Below are positions 17,938 through 27,300 of a stretch of DNA of 64,000 nt, piece by piece. The translations under genes and the position numbers were made by a program. Source of the stretch: Sulfurovum sp. TSL1 (GTDB lineage Bacteria; Campylobacterota; Campylobacteria; Campylobacterales; Sulfurovaceae); contig NZ_BPFI01000001.1 of assembly GCF_019972135.1 (NCBI RefSeq), positions 169,106 through 233,105 on the forward strand, written 5' to 3'. The notes below the pieces were generated by a model. The model was given only the letters and a program-made list of their open reading frames with translations. It did no database searches and was not told where the DNA came from. The stretch's first letter is position 1. The number at the start of each line of letters is the position of its first letter.

Positions 17938-18750
17938 ATGCATGAAGAAATCATAGAAAAACTGCGTAAAGAGAATGCGCTTTTACGCCAAACTCATACG
18001 GAAGCCGATATATATTATACCAGGATGAAAGAGTTGGAGATATATCAGGCGCAATTGGTCAAACTGCTTACGCATATAGAAGAAAAGTCCCAGAAGGTGA
18101 TCGTACTCTTTGAAGGAAGAGATGCGGCAGGGAAAGGAAGTCTTATAGGCAGTATAGCCCAGTACCTGAATCCAAAGCACTGCCGTTCCGTGGCCCTTGG
18201 TAAACCTACGGATGAGGAGAGATCGCAATGGTATTTCCAAAAATATATCAAGCATTTCCCACGTGGGGGAGAGTTGGTACTTTTTGATCGCAGCTGGTAT
18301 AATCGTGCCATGGTTGAACCGGTCTTTGGATTTTGTACCCAGAATGAGTATGAACTTTTTTTAGACACGGTGACCAACTTTGAAGATTCCTTTACGAGGC
18401 ATGATACACGTTTGATCAAGATCTATCTGAGTGTTTCAAAAGAGATACAAAATGAACGTTTTGAAAAACGCCGGACCGATCCTTTGAGACAATGGAAACT
18501 GAGTGAAATAGATATGCAGGCACAGGCCATGTGGAATGAGTTCACGCATAAAAAGAGAATTATGCTCGAACGCACACATACACCCGAGTCTCCATGGCAT
18601 ATCATTCGTTCAAATGATAAACATAAAGCACGTATTGAAGCGATGAAGCTGATATTGAGAGAACTTGATTTTAAAGAACAGGATTCCACAGTTGATCTGA
18701 AAGCAGATGAGAATATTCTGGTCTCTGTCGAGGCTGAAATATTAGGTTGA
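17938..18750 (+). CDS. Polyphosphate kinase 2 family protein
   Basis: 270 residues. The Walker A loop FEGRDAAGKGS (Lys66), lid residues and Walker B-like FDRSWYNRA (Asp117) are intact, plus an N-terminal coiled segment rich in Glu/Lys. PPK2 enzymes phosphorylate NDPs or NMPs from polyphosphate. It starts 31 bases after the deacylase gene on the same strand, so it may supply nucleotide triphosphate locally to the ATP-grasp ligase; that link is inference. Confidence 0.9.
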   Translation: MHEEIIEKLRKENALLRQTHTEADIYYTRMKELEIYQAQLVKLLTHIEEKSQKVIVLFEGRDAAGKGSLIGSIAQYLNPKHCRSVALGKPTDEERSQWYFQKYIKHFPRGGELVLFDRSWYNRAMVEPVFGFCTQNEYELFLDTVTNFEDSFTRHDTRLIKIYLSVSKEIQNERFEKRRTDPLRQWKLSEIDMQAQAMWNEFTHKKRIMLERTHTPESPWHIIRSNDKHKARIEAMKLILRELDFKEQDSTVDLKADENILVSVEAEILG

Positions 18751-18786
18751 CAGTATGATCTGAAATGATATCTGAAAGGTAAAATC

Positions 18787-19584
18787 ATGGCACATGTAGA
18801 ACATCTGGTCGATACACTGCATCTGGAAGATTTGGATAACAGTCATCATCCTTCTATTTTTGATGAAAATGATGAATATGATATGCTTATTGTACGTCTT
18901 CCTGTCATTACTGAGAAGCTTGAAGCGGTCTCGTTGGGGTTTATTATTACGAAGGATACCAGTTATCTCTTCAATGCCAAAAAGGGTAGACTAGAAGCGT
19001 TGGAGAGTCGATTTGAAGGGCCGCATCAAAAAATAGATACCATGCTGGACCATTTACTTAAATCCTTTCACACCTATCAGGATCAGATCTCTGACATGGA
19101 AGAGACACTCTATGAAGGTACGGTAAAAACGAACTTTATGACACAGTGGCTCACTTTAAAAAGAGATATTTTACGGGTAGAACGTATCATGCACCGTACT
19201 TCAGCTGTCATGCAGGATATGATCCAGTATTATGAGACGGATGGGAGTTTTCCCTTGAACCATTATATAGATATTCACGAGCACTGTGAACGTATTTTAC
19301 GCTCTGCAACACTGCAGCTTTCAAAACTGGATTATCTCTATAATTTTTACAATACACGTACCAATGAAAAAATGAATCGTCTCATTTTTCTTCTTACTAT
19401 TATTTCAGCGGTTTTTCTTCCGCTTAATCTGATCGTTGGCTTTTTTGGTATGAATACGAGCGGTCTGCCATTCACAGAGGGTTCGAGTGGTACATTCAGC
19501 GTGATAGTGGGGTTGGTTTTCCTGGTGCTCACTACTTCATTAGGCGTGTTTGTGTGGAGACGTAAAATCGAGTATTCAGAATAA
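18787..19584 (+). CDS. CorA-like divalent cation channel
   Basis: 265 residues. A short N-terminal cytosolic domain and long helices precede two C-terminal transmembrane segments; the first ends in the gating motif GMN (GFFGMNTSGLP). This is smaller than E. coli CorA (316) and lacks part of the N-terminal alpha/beta domain. Mg2+, Co2+ or Ni2+/Zn2+ transport is possible; Mg2+ is the default inference. AAAGGTAAA lies before the ATG. It is the last gene of the run from 14.4 kb. Confidence 0.85.
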   Translation: MAHVEHLVDTLHLEDLDNSHHPSIFDENDEYDMLIVRLPVITEKLEAVSLGFIITKDTSYLFNAKKGRLEALESRFEGPHQKIDTMLDHLLKSFHTYQDQISDMEETLYEGTVKTNFMTQWLTLKRDILRVERIMHRTSAVMQDMIQYYETDGSFPLNHYIDIHEHCERILRSATLQLSKLDYLYNFYNTRTNEKMNRLIFLLTIISAVFLPLNLIVGFFGMNTSGLPFTEGSSGTFSVIVGLVFLVLTTSLGVFVWRRKIEYSE

Positions 19585-19587
19585 GTG

Positions 19588-19632
19588 ACAGGAGTATCCT
19601 GTTGCAGGGTACACTACAGCCTTGAGGGCTGT
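19588..19632. terminator. Two tandem hairpins between convergent corA-like and proA
   Basis: ACAGGA (19588-19593) pairs with TCCTGT (19597-19602) over a 3-base loop, and ACAGCC (19616-19621) pairs with GGCTGT (19627-19632) over TTGAG. They fill the 72-base gap between convergent genes. Neither has a T-run, but the position suits a bidirectional terminator. Confidence 0.5.
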
Positions 19633-19656
19633 ATTGTAGTAGACACAAGAAACAGA

Positions 19657-20892
19657 CTATTTACGTATCTGTCCGCTGCCGTAAATTTTAAATTTATAGG
19701 TGGTAAGCCCCTCTATCCCCATCGGTCCTCTGGCATGGAGTTTGTTGGTACTGATCCCCACTTCTGCACCAAATCCAAATGCGCCTCCATCTGTAAAGCG
19801 TGTCGAAGCATTGACATAGACCGCTGCAGCATCGATGGCATTCAAAAACAGTTCAGCCGTCGTGATATTTTCTGTGATAATGGCTTCAGAATGCCCCGAA
19901 GAAAATCTCACAATGTGTTCAATGGCACCTTCGACGCCATCTACGACCTTGATATTTAAAATATTCGCCAAATACTCCGTATCATAATCCTCATCGGTTG
20001 CATGTGCTACTTCTATGATATTTTGTGTTCTACTGTCACCTTTGAGCTCAGTGTGTGCTTTATCAAATGCAGCTTTGAGTTGAGGTAAGGCATTCTCTGC
20101 TATCGCAGCATCAACCAAGAGTGTCTCCATAGAATTACATACACCGGGACGTTGTACTTTTGCATTGAGTGCGATGGCTATGGCATTGTCCAGTTTTGCA
20201 TCTTTGTCGATGTAGGTATGGCACTGTCCTTTATCGTGTTTAACCACAGCGACAGTCGCATTTTCAGAGACATGCTTGATGAGTCCTGCCCCACCTCTTG
20301 GGATGATAAGATCCACATATTTGTCCATCTTGATAAGTTTGTCGACCCCCGCTCTTGATGCATCCGGGATGAGTGAGATCAAGGCGCGCGGAAGATTGTT
20401 CGCTTCTAAGACATCTTGAAGTATCTTTGCGATCTCTTCATTGGAGTTCTGCGCTTCTTTTCCCCCTTTGAGTACACAGACATTGGAGCTTTTAAAACAG
20501 AGTGCTGCAGTGTCTGAAGTGACATTGGGACGAGACTCGTAAATGATCCCTATCACACCGATAGGGATAGAAACCTTTTGCATATTTAATCCATCTTCAG
20601 TGATCCATCCATCCAAGATACGGCCTACAGGGTCTTTCAATGCTGCTATTTCTTCTATGGCTGTTGCCATAGCATCGATGCGGCTCTCATCTAACAAAAG
20701 CCTGTCCATCAGTGCAGAAGAGAGATTGCTCTTTTCTCCCTCTTCCATATCTTTTTTGTTTTGAGCGACTAGGTTACTGCTGTTATCTCTCAGTGCCTGG
20801 GCCATTTCATTCAGTATTCGGTTTTTTTCACGTCCACTGATGGTGGCCAGAACCCTGCTTGAACTTTTGGCTTCTTTTAAAAAATCTTCCAT
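19657..20892 (-). CDS. proA: Glutamate-5-semialdehyde dehydrogenase (gamma-glutamyl phosphate reductase)
   Basis: 411 residues, the usual ProA length. The aldehyde dehydrogenase fold contains the catalytic Cys in QRPGVCNSMETLLV and the NADP segment YESRPNVTSDTAALC. It reduces gamma-glutamyl phosphate to the semialdehyde in proline synthesis. It starts 2 bases after the ppnP stop and ends the proB-proC-ppnP-proA run. Confidence 0.95.
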   Translation of the reverse strand: MEDFLKEAKSSSRVLATISGREKNRILNEMAQALRDNSSNLVAQNKKDMEEGEKSNLSSALMDRLLLDESRIDAMATAIEEIAALKDPVGRILDGWITEDGLNMQKVSIPIGVIGIIYESRPNVTSDTAALCFKSSNVCVLKGGKEAQNSNEEIAKILQDVLEANNLPRALISLIPDASRAGVDKLIKMDKYVDLIIPRGGAGLIKHVSENATVAVVKHDKGQCHTYIDKDAKLDNAIAIALNAKVQRPGVCNSMETLLVDAAIAENALPQLKAAFDKAHTELKGDSRTQNIIEVAHATDEDYDTEYLANILNIKVVDGVEGAIEHIVRFSSGHSEAIITENITTAELFLNAIDAAAVYVNASTRFTDGGAFGFGAEVGISTNKLHARGPMGIEGLTTYKFKIYGSGQIRK

Positions 20893-20894
20893 GC

Positions 20895-21212
20895 TTATGC
20901 CTTTATGTAGCTGCAGCAGTAATCTGTCACCGTTTTGATCTTCAGATCAAAAGATGAGTTGGCCGGAACATTAAAGCTTTCAGGTGTATGCAGTGTTCTG
21001 AATTCTGTTTCACCTGGAAGTCTGATCTCCAATTCTCCACTCATCATCTCCATGATCTCTGCTTCATTCGTGTCAAATGTATATTCACCCGGCTGCATCA
21101 CACCCAAGGTCTGTCTCTCTCCATTGGGTAAAAAAATAGTTCTGCTGACCACTTTCCCATCGAAATATACATTGGCTTCTTTGATCATCGATATGTTTTC
21201 TAGTTTTGTCAT
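20895..21212 (-). CDS. ppnP: Pyrimidine/purine nucleoside phosphorylase PpnP (DUF1255)
   Basis: 105 residues, a single small cupin with GERQTLGVMQPGEYTF, EIMEMMSGELEIRLPG and ESFNVPANSSFDLKI, all typical of YaiE/PpnP. E. coli PpnP cleaves nucleosides with phosphate. It is nested between proC and proA with gaps of 17 and 2 bases, an unexpected neighbour for proline synthesis. SD AAGGAA precedes the ATG. Confidence 0.92.
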   Translation of the reverse strand: MTKLENISMIKEANVYFDGKVVSRTIFLPNGERQTLGVMQPGEYTFDTNEAEIMEMMSGELEIRLPGETEFRTLHTPESFNVPANSSFDLKIKTVTDYCCSYIKA

Positions 21213-21229
21213 TTTAATTTCCTTGTTTG

Positions 21230-21997
21230 TTAGTTTTTTTCTTTAAGTTCTTTGGCTTTTGCATAGGCATCACTGACCGCTTCCATCATCCCGTTACGTA
21301 CGTTACAACGCTCCAATGCTGCATATCCGGCAGCAGTGGTTCCTCCCGGGCTCATCACACCGTCTTTGATGATCGCCGGGTTCTCATGTGCAAGGAGGGA
21401 TGCAAATCCTTCAAATAGACCTTGTACCAGTACCTGGGCATCCGCACGCTTCAGTCCCTGATTGACCGCACCATCGGCCAGACTCTCAGCGATCAGAGCC
21501 AGGTATGCAGGTCCGCTGCCTGCGACACCTGTTGCGATATCCAGCTCGTTTTCGCTGTTGAGCCATAAACTCCTGCCAATAGAATTAAAGATACCTAATG
21601 CACTCTCTTTTAGTTCTTCATCTCCTGTGATCGTTGTCATAGATTTAAGATGACTCGCACCCAAGTTCGGCATCGTTCTGATATATTTTTTTGCTTTGAT
21701 CTGTGCGCTGAGACTCTCTATGGACGTACCTGCCAAAACGGAATAAACAGCTTCTGCTTCACCCGTCAATTTGGGAGCCAGATCGGGAAGAGAGTAGGGT
21801 TTGACACACAGTACTATATGTTTACCAGACATATCTTCTTTTTCTTCCATCACTTTGGTCGAAACTTGGGGGATCTGTTCTTGAAGCGCTTGCAAAGAGT
21901 GTTTATTCCTTCCAAGCACCTCTATCTCATATTTTTCTACTAACCCCTCGATCAGCGCTTTAGCCATATTGCCATTGCCAATAAATGTTAGCTTCAT
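21230..21997 (-). CDS. proC: Pyrroline-5-carboxylate reductase
   Basis: 255 residues. The Rossmann start KLTFIGNGNMAKALIEGL and the C-terminal signature PGGTTAAGYAALE mark ProC, which makes proline from P5C with NAD(P)H. VAGSGPAYLALIAESLADGA is the conserved dimer/substrate segment. Its ATG overlaps the proB stop by one base. Confidence 0.95.
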   Translation of the reverse strand: MKLTFIGNGNMAKALIEGLVEKYEIEVLGRNKHSLQALQEQIPQVSTKVMEEKEDMSGKHIVLCVKPYSLPDLAPKLTGEAEAVYSVLAGTSIESLSAQIKAKKYIRTMPNLGASHLKSMTTITGDEELKESALGIFNSIGRSLWLNSENELDIATGVAGSGPAYLALIAESLADGAVNQGLKRADAQVLVQGLFEGFASLLAHENPAIIKDGVMSPGGTTAAGYAALERCNVRNGMMEAVSDAYAKAKELKEKN

Positions 21998-22776
21998 TAT
22001 TTCTCTTTCTTCTCTTTTTTCGTTGTGAACAGCGTCCCTTTATTATGGACACCCTCTATTAAAAACTCTCTAGCCGCTGTCAGATCATACCCATTGCATA
22101 AAAACATCTCTCTTTTTTTACCGATAATATAATCAGCTGCTTTGAGTTTGGTCACGATGCCGCCAGTCGCAAACTGTGAGTTCGGCGTATGCTCCTGTGC
22201 GAGTTCTTCTTTTTTGATCTCCGTGACCACTTTTCTGATCTTTGCATTTGGATTTTCTTTGGGGTTATCATCATAATAACCATCAATGTCACTGAGGATC
22301 ACAAGCAGATCAGCACCGGTATAATAGGTGATATGAGCAGAGAGTTGGTCATTATCCCCAAAAAGTTGATCCGGTGTTGTGGAGATATCATTCTCATTGA
22401 CTATAGGTAAAATATCATTTTTCAGTGTTCTGTCTATAATGTCCTGAAAGATCTTTGTATGTACTCTTGAATCAAAATCCTCTTCTGTTAAAAGTATCTG
22501 GGAAATAGGCACATCATATATATCAAACTTGTTTTTATAAGAGCTCATAAGGATAGGCTGTCCGACAGAGGCTAAAACTTTTTTGCTTGTGGGAACACTT
22601 CGGTTTAATTTAACTGCTGTATAGCCTGCAGCGACTGCTCCTGACGTCACAAGAATGACCTCATATTTTTTTCTGGCTTCAGCAATTAAAGAGGCCAGGT
22701 TCAGCATCCTCTCTTTTGCAATTGTTGTTGTCTCTGTCAAGACACTGCTTCCTACTTTGATCACTATCCTTTTCAC
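21997..22776 (-). CDS. proB: Glutamate 5-kinase without PUA domain
   Basis: 259 residues. The amino acid kinase fold has VIKVGSSVLT, ILVTSGAVAAG, PIVNENDIS, and FGDNDQLSAHI. At this length it lacks the C-terminal PUA domain of E. coli ProB (367), as in other Campylobacterota-type and many short ProBs. It makes gamma-glutamyl phosphate, normally the proline-feedback step. The start is GTG after AAGGA. It is 118 bases downstream of putP. Confidence 0.94.
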   Translation of the reverse strand: MKRIVIKVGSSVLTETTTIAKERMLNLASLIAEARKKYEVILVTSGAVAAGYTAVKLNRSVPTSKKVLASVGQPILMSSYKNKFDIYDVPISQILLTEEDFDSRVHTKIFQDIIDRTLKNDILPIVNENDISTTPDQLFGDNDQLSAHITYYTGADLLVILSDIDGYYDDNPKENPNAKIRKVVTEIKKEELAQEHTPNSQFATGGIVTKLKAADYIIGKKREMFLCNGYDLTAAREFLIEGVHNKGTLFTTKKEKKEK

Positions 22777-22894
22777 TTTTTTATTCCTTTTTTTATTTAT
22801 TATTATGGTTTTTACTCTTATTGTACTGAAAGATTGACCATTTTGTAAAATTTTTATGTTTTTAAAGATCTATTGTAAGCATCTTTATGGGTTA

Positions 22895-24367
22895 TTATTC
22901 ATCTTTTAATCGACTTTGCACTTCATCAAACTTCTTAGCGATAGAATCCGGGTTCGGTGCTCCATATCGACTAAAGAACAGGATGGCTATCCATGAAAAA
23001 ACAAACCCGGGGAGCAATTCGAATATTTCAAATATCCCGCCCTGAAGCTCTTTCCAGACTATGACAGTCAGAGCACCCACTACCATACCTGCTATGGCAC
23101 CGAACTTCGTGATGTTACGACTATAGAGACTCAATATGATAAGCGGCCCGAAAGCCGCACCGAATCCTGCCCAGGCATACGATACAAGTTTAAGTACACT
23201 GGAGTTCTCATCTGCAGATAGATACCATGCGATAAGAGCGATCAGGATCACTGTGGCACGCCCGATCCAGACAAGTTCTTTGTCACTGGCCTCTTTATGT
23301 ATGATCGCATGGTATACATCTCTTGTCAATACAGAAGAAGATACAAGCAGTTGTGAGTCGATCGTACTCATAATGGCCGCAAGTATCGCCGCAAGTAAAA
23401 AACCTGCGATCCAAGGATTAAAAACAAGCTGTGAGAGTATGATAAAGATCTTTTCACTGTCAGCCAGATCGATGCCGTTCGCTGCAACATAGGCAAACCC
23501 GAAAAAACCGACGCTCAAAGAACCCAGAATGGATAAGATCATCCAGCTCATTCCGATGGTTTTGGCTTTATGTGTTTCATTTTCATCTCTGATCGACATA
23601 AATCTCACAAGAATATGAGGTTGTCCAAAATAGCCCAGTCCCCATGCAAGCAATGATATCACAGAGATAAGCGAGGCACCACTGACCAGGTTGAGATGTG
23701 ATGGCTCTATAGATTCTATCGCTGTGACGGCACTTGTGATCCCGCCAAGTTCAGAAACTACCACAATGGGTGTGATCACAAGAGCCAGCATCATCAAAAT
23801 ACCCTGAATAAAATCTGTCCAGCTTACGGCATTGTACCCTCCCAGGAAAGTATAGGAGACTATTACAAAACTTCCTATAAGCAGTGCATCTGAATAGGCG
23901 ATGTTGAAGGTTGCCTCAAAAAGTTTCGCTCCCCCCACAAGCCCGGATGAAGTATACAGCGTATAAAAGATCAAGATCACGACTGCAGTGACCACCCTGA
24001 GCATATGCCCCTTGTCTTCAAAACGGTTTGCCAGATAATCCGGGATCGTAATGGAATCATTGAGATGATGCGTATAGACTCTAAGCGGCTTTGCCACATA
24101 GTGCCAATTGAGATAGGCACCTGTGATAAGCCCCACTGCGATCCAACTGCCGACTATCCCGTCACTGTACATCATACCCGGAAGCCCAAGAAGCAGCCAT
24201 CCGCTCATATCTGATGCACCGGCACTCAGCGCAGTCACACTAGGGTTGAGACCGCGTCCTCCTAAAACATAGTCACTCAGATCATTGGTTTTAAAATAAA
24301 AATAGAACCCTATTGCCAGCATCACCAGCATATAACCTATAAATGAGATGATAATCTCTATTTGCAT
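22895..24367 (-). CDS. putP: Sodium/proline symporter
   Basis: 490 residues with about 13 transmembrane helices. The Na+/proline site segment SAGASDMSGWLLLGLPG and the second signature AILAAIMSTIDSQLLVSSS match PutP. The start is ATG after GAGGAG, 2 bases after the putA stop, so uptake and catabolism are one transcript. Confidence 0.94.
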   Translation of the reverse strand: MQIEIIISFIGYMLVMLAIGFYFYFKTNDLSDYVLGGRGLNPSVTALSAGASDMSGWLLLGLPGMMYSDGIVGSWIAVGLITGAYLNWHYVAKPLRVYTHHLNDSITIPDYLANRFEDKGHMLRVVTAVVILIFYTLYTSSGLVGGAKLFEATFNIAYSDALLIGSFVIVSYTFLGGYNAVSWTDFIQGILMMLALVITPIVVVSELGGITSAVTAIESIEPSHLNLVSGASLISVISLLAWGLGYFGQPHILVRFMSIRDENETHKAKTIGMSWMILSILGSLSVGFFGFAYVAANGIDLADSEKIFIILSQLVFNPWIAGFLLAAILAAIMSTIDSQLLVSSSVLTRDVYHAIIHKEASDKELVWIGRATVILIALIAWYLSADENSSVLKLVSYAWAGFGAAFGPLIILSLYSRNITKFGAIAGMVVGALTVIVWKELQGGIFEIFELLPGFVFSWIAILFFSRYGAPNPDSIAKKFDEVQSRLKDE

Positions 24368-24369
24368 AT

Positions 24370-27300
24370 TTAAATCTCCTCGAATTTGATACTTTGTATA
24401 CCAAGATTTCCGTATCTGTGGTAAGAGTTTGAGATACTCTGCTCTATGAAGTAGTGCATGAGTTCCAGTCTGCCGTGCGATACAAAGTTCTCACTGGCTA
24501 TATAGATCGCTTTATCGGCGATCGCATTGTAGATATTCTGGCTTACATTGTCCGGATGCAGGAATCTTACTCTTTGTACTTCGGGTATTTTTCCGATCAG
24601 TGCATCTTCATCATCTCGGGCAAAACTGTCCTCCTGCCCGATAAAAGAGTTCTGTTTGGACTCAAGCCAGATCAGTTCGGCTTTACGGGATCTTTCCGGT
24701 ATAGAGATATGAAGCTGCGCACCTATCATCTTGACGGCCATGATCGTTGTCAGAATCTCATCAAGCGCATCATTCTCTTCGATCCTGAGAAGTACACTTT
24801 TCACAGGAAGATAACGGATAATATTGCTCTCACCCCTGATATGCGCATAGTCATGCTCTTTTAAAAACTCAACTTCGTACCAGTGTGTAAAGTGACACAT
24901 ATGTCTCAGTGCCGCTTCACACTCATCATTAAATACCGTATCTCTTGTGAGGAGCACTCTCATTTGATCTAAAAACCGGCTTGAACATGATTCATAAAGA
25001 TTGGTCTCTTGATAGGTAAGATTCATAAACTGACTGACATAGTTAAATCCGCCTGCTTTTTTACCGCTTCCTATGGCAGATTTTCTCATGCCGCCAAAAG
25101 GCTGACGTGTGACTATCGCACCTGTCGTGACACGATTGATATAGAGGTTTCCTGCAATGATATGTTCTTTCCAGTAATCCTGTTCTCTTTTATCCAAAGA
25201 TTCTATACCGGAGGTCAAACCGTAACCGGTGGCATTGACTATATCGATGGCATCATCCAGATCTTCTGCACACATGACACTGAGAACCGGACCGAAAAGC
25301 TCATTCATATGACAGAAATCATCTCTTTTGGTTCCCCATCTGACTGACGGCGTAAGCATGTACGGATTACCTTTGTCAGCGAAACCTGGTTTGACCAGCC
25401 ACGCTTCACCCTCATCAAGATAGGTGAGTGCTTTTTTAAGTTCTCCTGAGGGAAGATTTGACAAAGTTCCGATCCGGTTGGAAAAATCCCAAACAGAGCC
25501 CGTTTGAAGCGATTCGACCGCTTCTTTGATCGTCTGCTTGAACGCTTCATCTTCAAATAGCTCCTTTTCAAGTACCAGCAGTGAGGTGGCTGAACACTTT
25601 TGTCCTGAGTTGTGAAAGGCAGATACGATCACATTTTTAATCGCCTGATCACGATCGGCCAAAGCAGTGACGATCGTCGCATCTTTACCACCGGTCTCAG
25701 CACTCAGTGCTATATCCGGACGGGATTTAATGATGCTGTAAGCCGTCTTCTCACCCCCTGTAAAGATGGTAAAATCGATATCTCTGCTAGGGATCATATG
25801 CTCTCCTACTACAGAACCGCGACCCGGGATGAACTGCAGTGTGTTTTTACTGATGCCTGCATCCCAAAAACACTGACACAACCGATACCCGCAAAGGATA
25901 GAGTCTTCCGCCGGTTTTAATATGACTGTATTTCCTGCGGCTAGAGATGCGGCGACCCCACCCACCGGAATAGCGATAGGAAAGTTCCACGGGCTGATAA
26001 CCAGACCCACCCCTTTGCCTGTTGCTTCCACACCTGTAAGGGCCGATATCTTTGCCACGCTGTAAGGGTAAAAGTTTGCAAAGTCTATCGCTTCACTGAC
26101 CTCTACGTCCGTTTCGGTAAAGACTTTACCCACTTCTGCAGCAGCCACACCTATAAGGTCCGCTCTTGCGACTCTTATCTCATGGGCTACATCCATCAGG
26201 ATCTCTTGTCTTTGTTCCACTGTCAGCTTTCTCCAGCCATCCGGGTCTTCTTTTGCTGTTGCAATGGCTCTTTTCATATCTTCGGGTGTCGCTTCAGCAT
26301 AGCGTCCTGCCAGTTTCTTCTCATGGTACTGGCTTTTGTCTATCACATCCACATGCAGATCTCTTTGAACGATCTCTCCGCCTACGACCGGATAGGCGTT
26401 GAATCCGCCCATTTCCCCGATGTTCTGCCACTTATCACGGATCTTTTCTGCCCACTCTCTGTTTGGCTCCAAGACAAAGTCGGTATCTGGCTCATTCTCA
26501 AAATGGTAGCGTTTCACATCAATTGTTTCTTTGACGATCTCCCTGTTTCTGTCTTGTGTTCTGTAAGGCTCCTGATCCACAGTGGGCATAAGTGCAAGCG
26601 CATCATCATAGCTTTTAACCAATATATCCCATGCCGGGGTATCGACCTCAAGGCCAAAACTGTGTCGTAAAAAGTTCTGTTCGGCAGTGTTTTCATCAAA
26701 TCTTCTGACCAGATAGGCTATGGCATTGGTAAAGGTCTCTTTTGTCGCAGTCGGCGCATACAGGATCACATTCAAGCCTTGGTCTTTGAGTACCTGGTAG
26801 GCTGCTTCACTCATCCCTTCAAGCATTTCTGCAGTGACATATTTTTCTACTTTTCTCTCTTTTGCCAAAAGCATTGCCAGTGCATGGTCAAACAGATTGT
26901 GCGAAGCGACACCGGTATGTACATAAGGTGCCACTTCCGGGTCAAGTAAAAAGTTCATCGCTATTTTATAGTTTGCATCCGTTTCTGCTTTGGAGGAGTA
27001 GGTGACATTCGGCCAGCCCCTGAGAGATGCTTCTGTCAGTTCCATCTCTTGGTTCGCACCTTTGACGATACGGATCTTGATAGGCGCACCCCCGCTTTGC
27101 ACTCTTTTTTTAGCCCAAGCGTATAGCTCTTTGATATGTATCATAGCATCGGGCAGATAGGTCTGGATCACGATGCCGGCATGAAGGTTCTTGTACGCAT
27201 CCATTTCTAAAACGGTTTTGAATGAATCAATGGTCATCTGTATATCTCTGTACTCTTCCATATCAAGATTGACAAACTTATGGTGTACATTGCCGTCTTT

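Noticed and set aside
14410-19584. Reading the RimK group as an antibiotic or peptide biosynthesis cluster
   Set aside because: No precursor peptide, dehydrogenase or exporter lies nearby, and the ligase keeps the RimK rather than the LysX or MurD-like signature.
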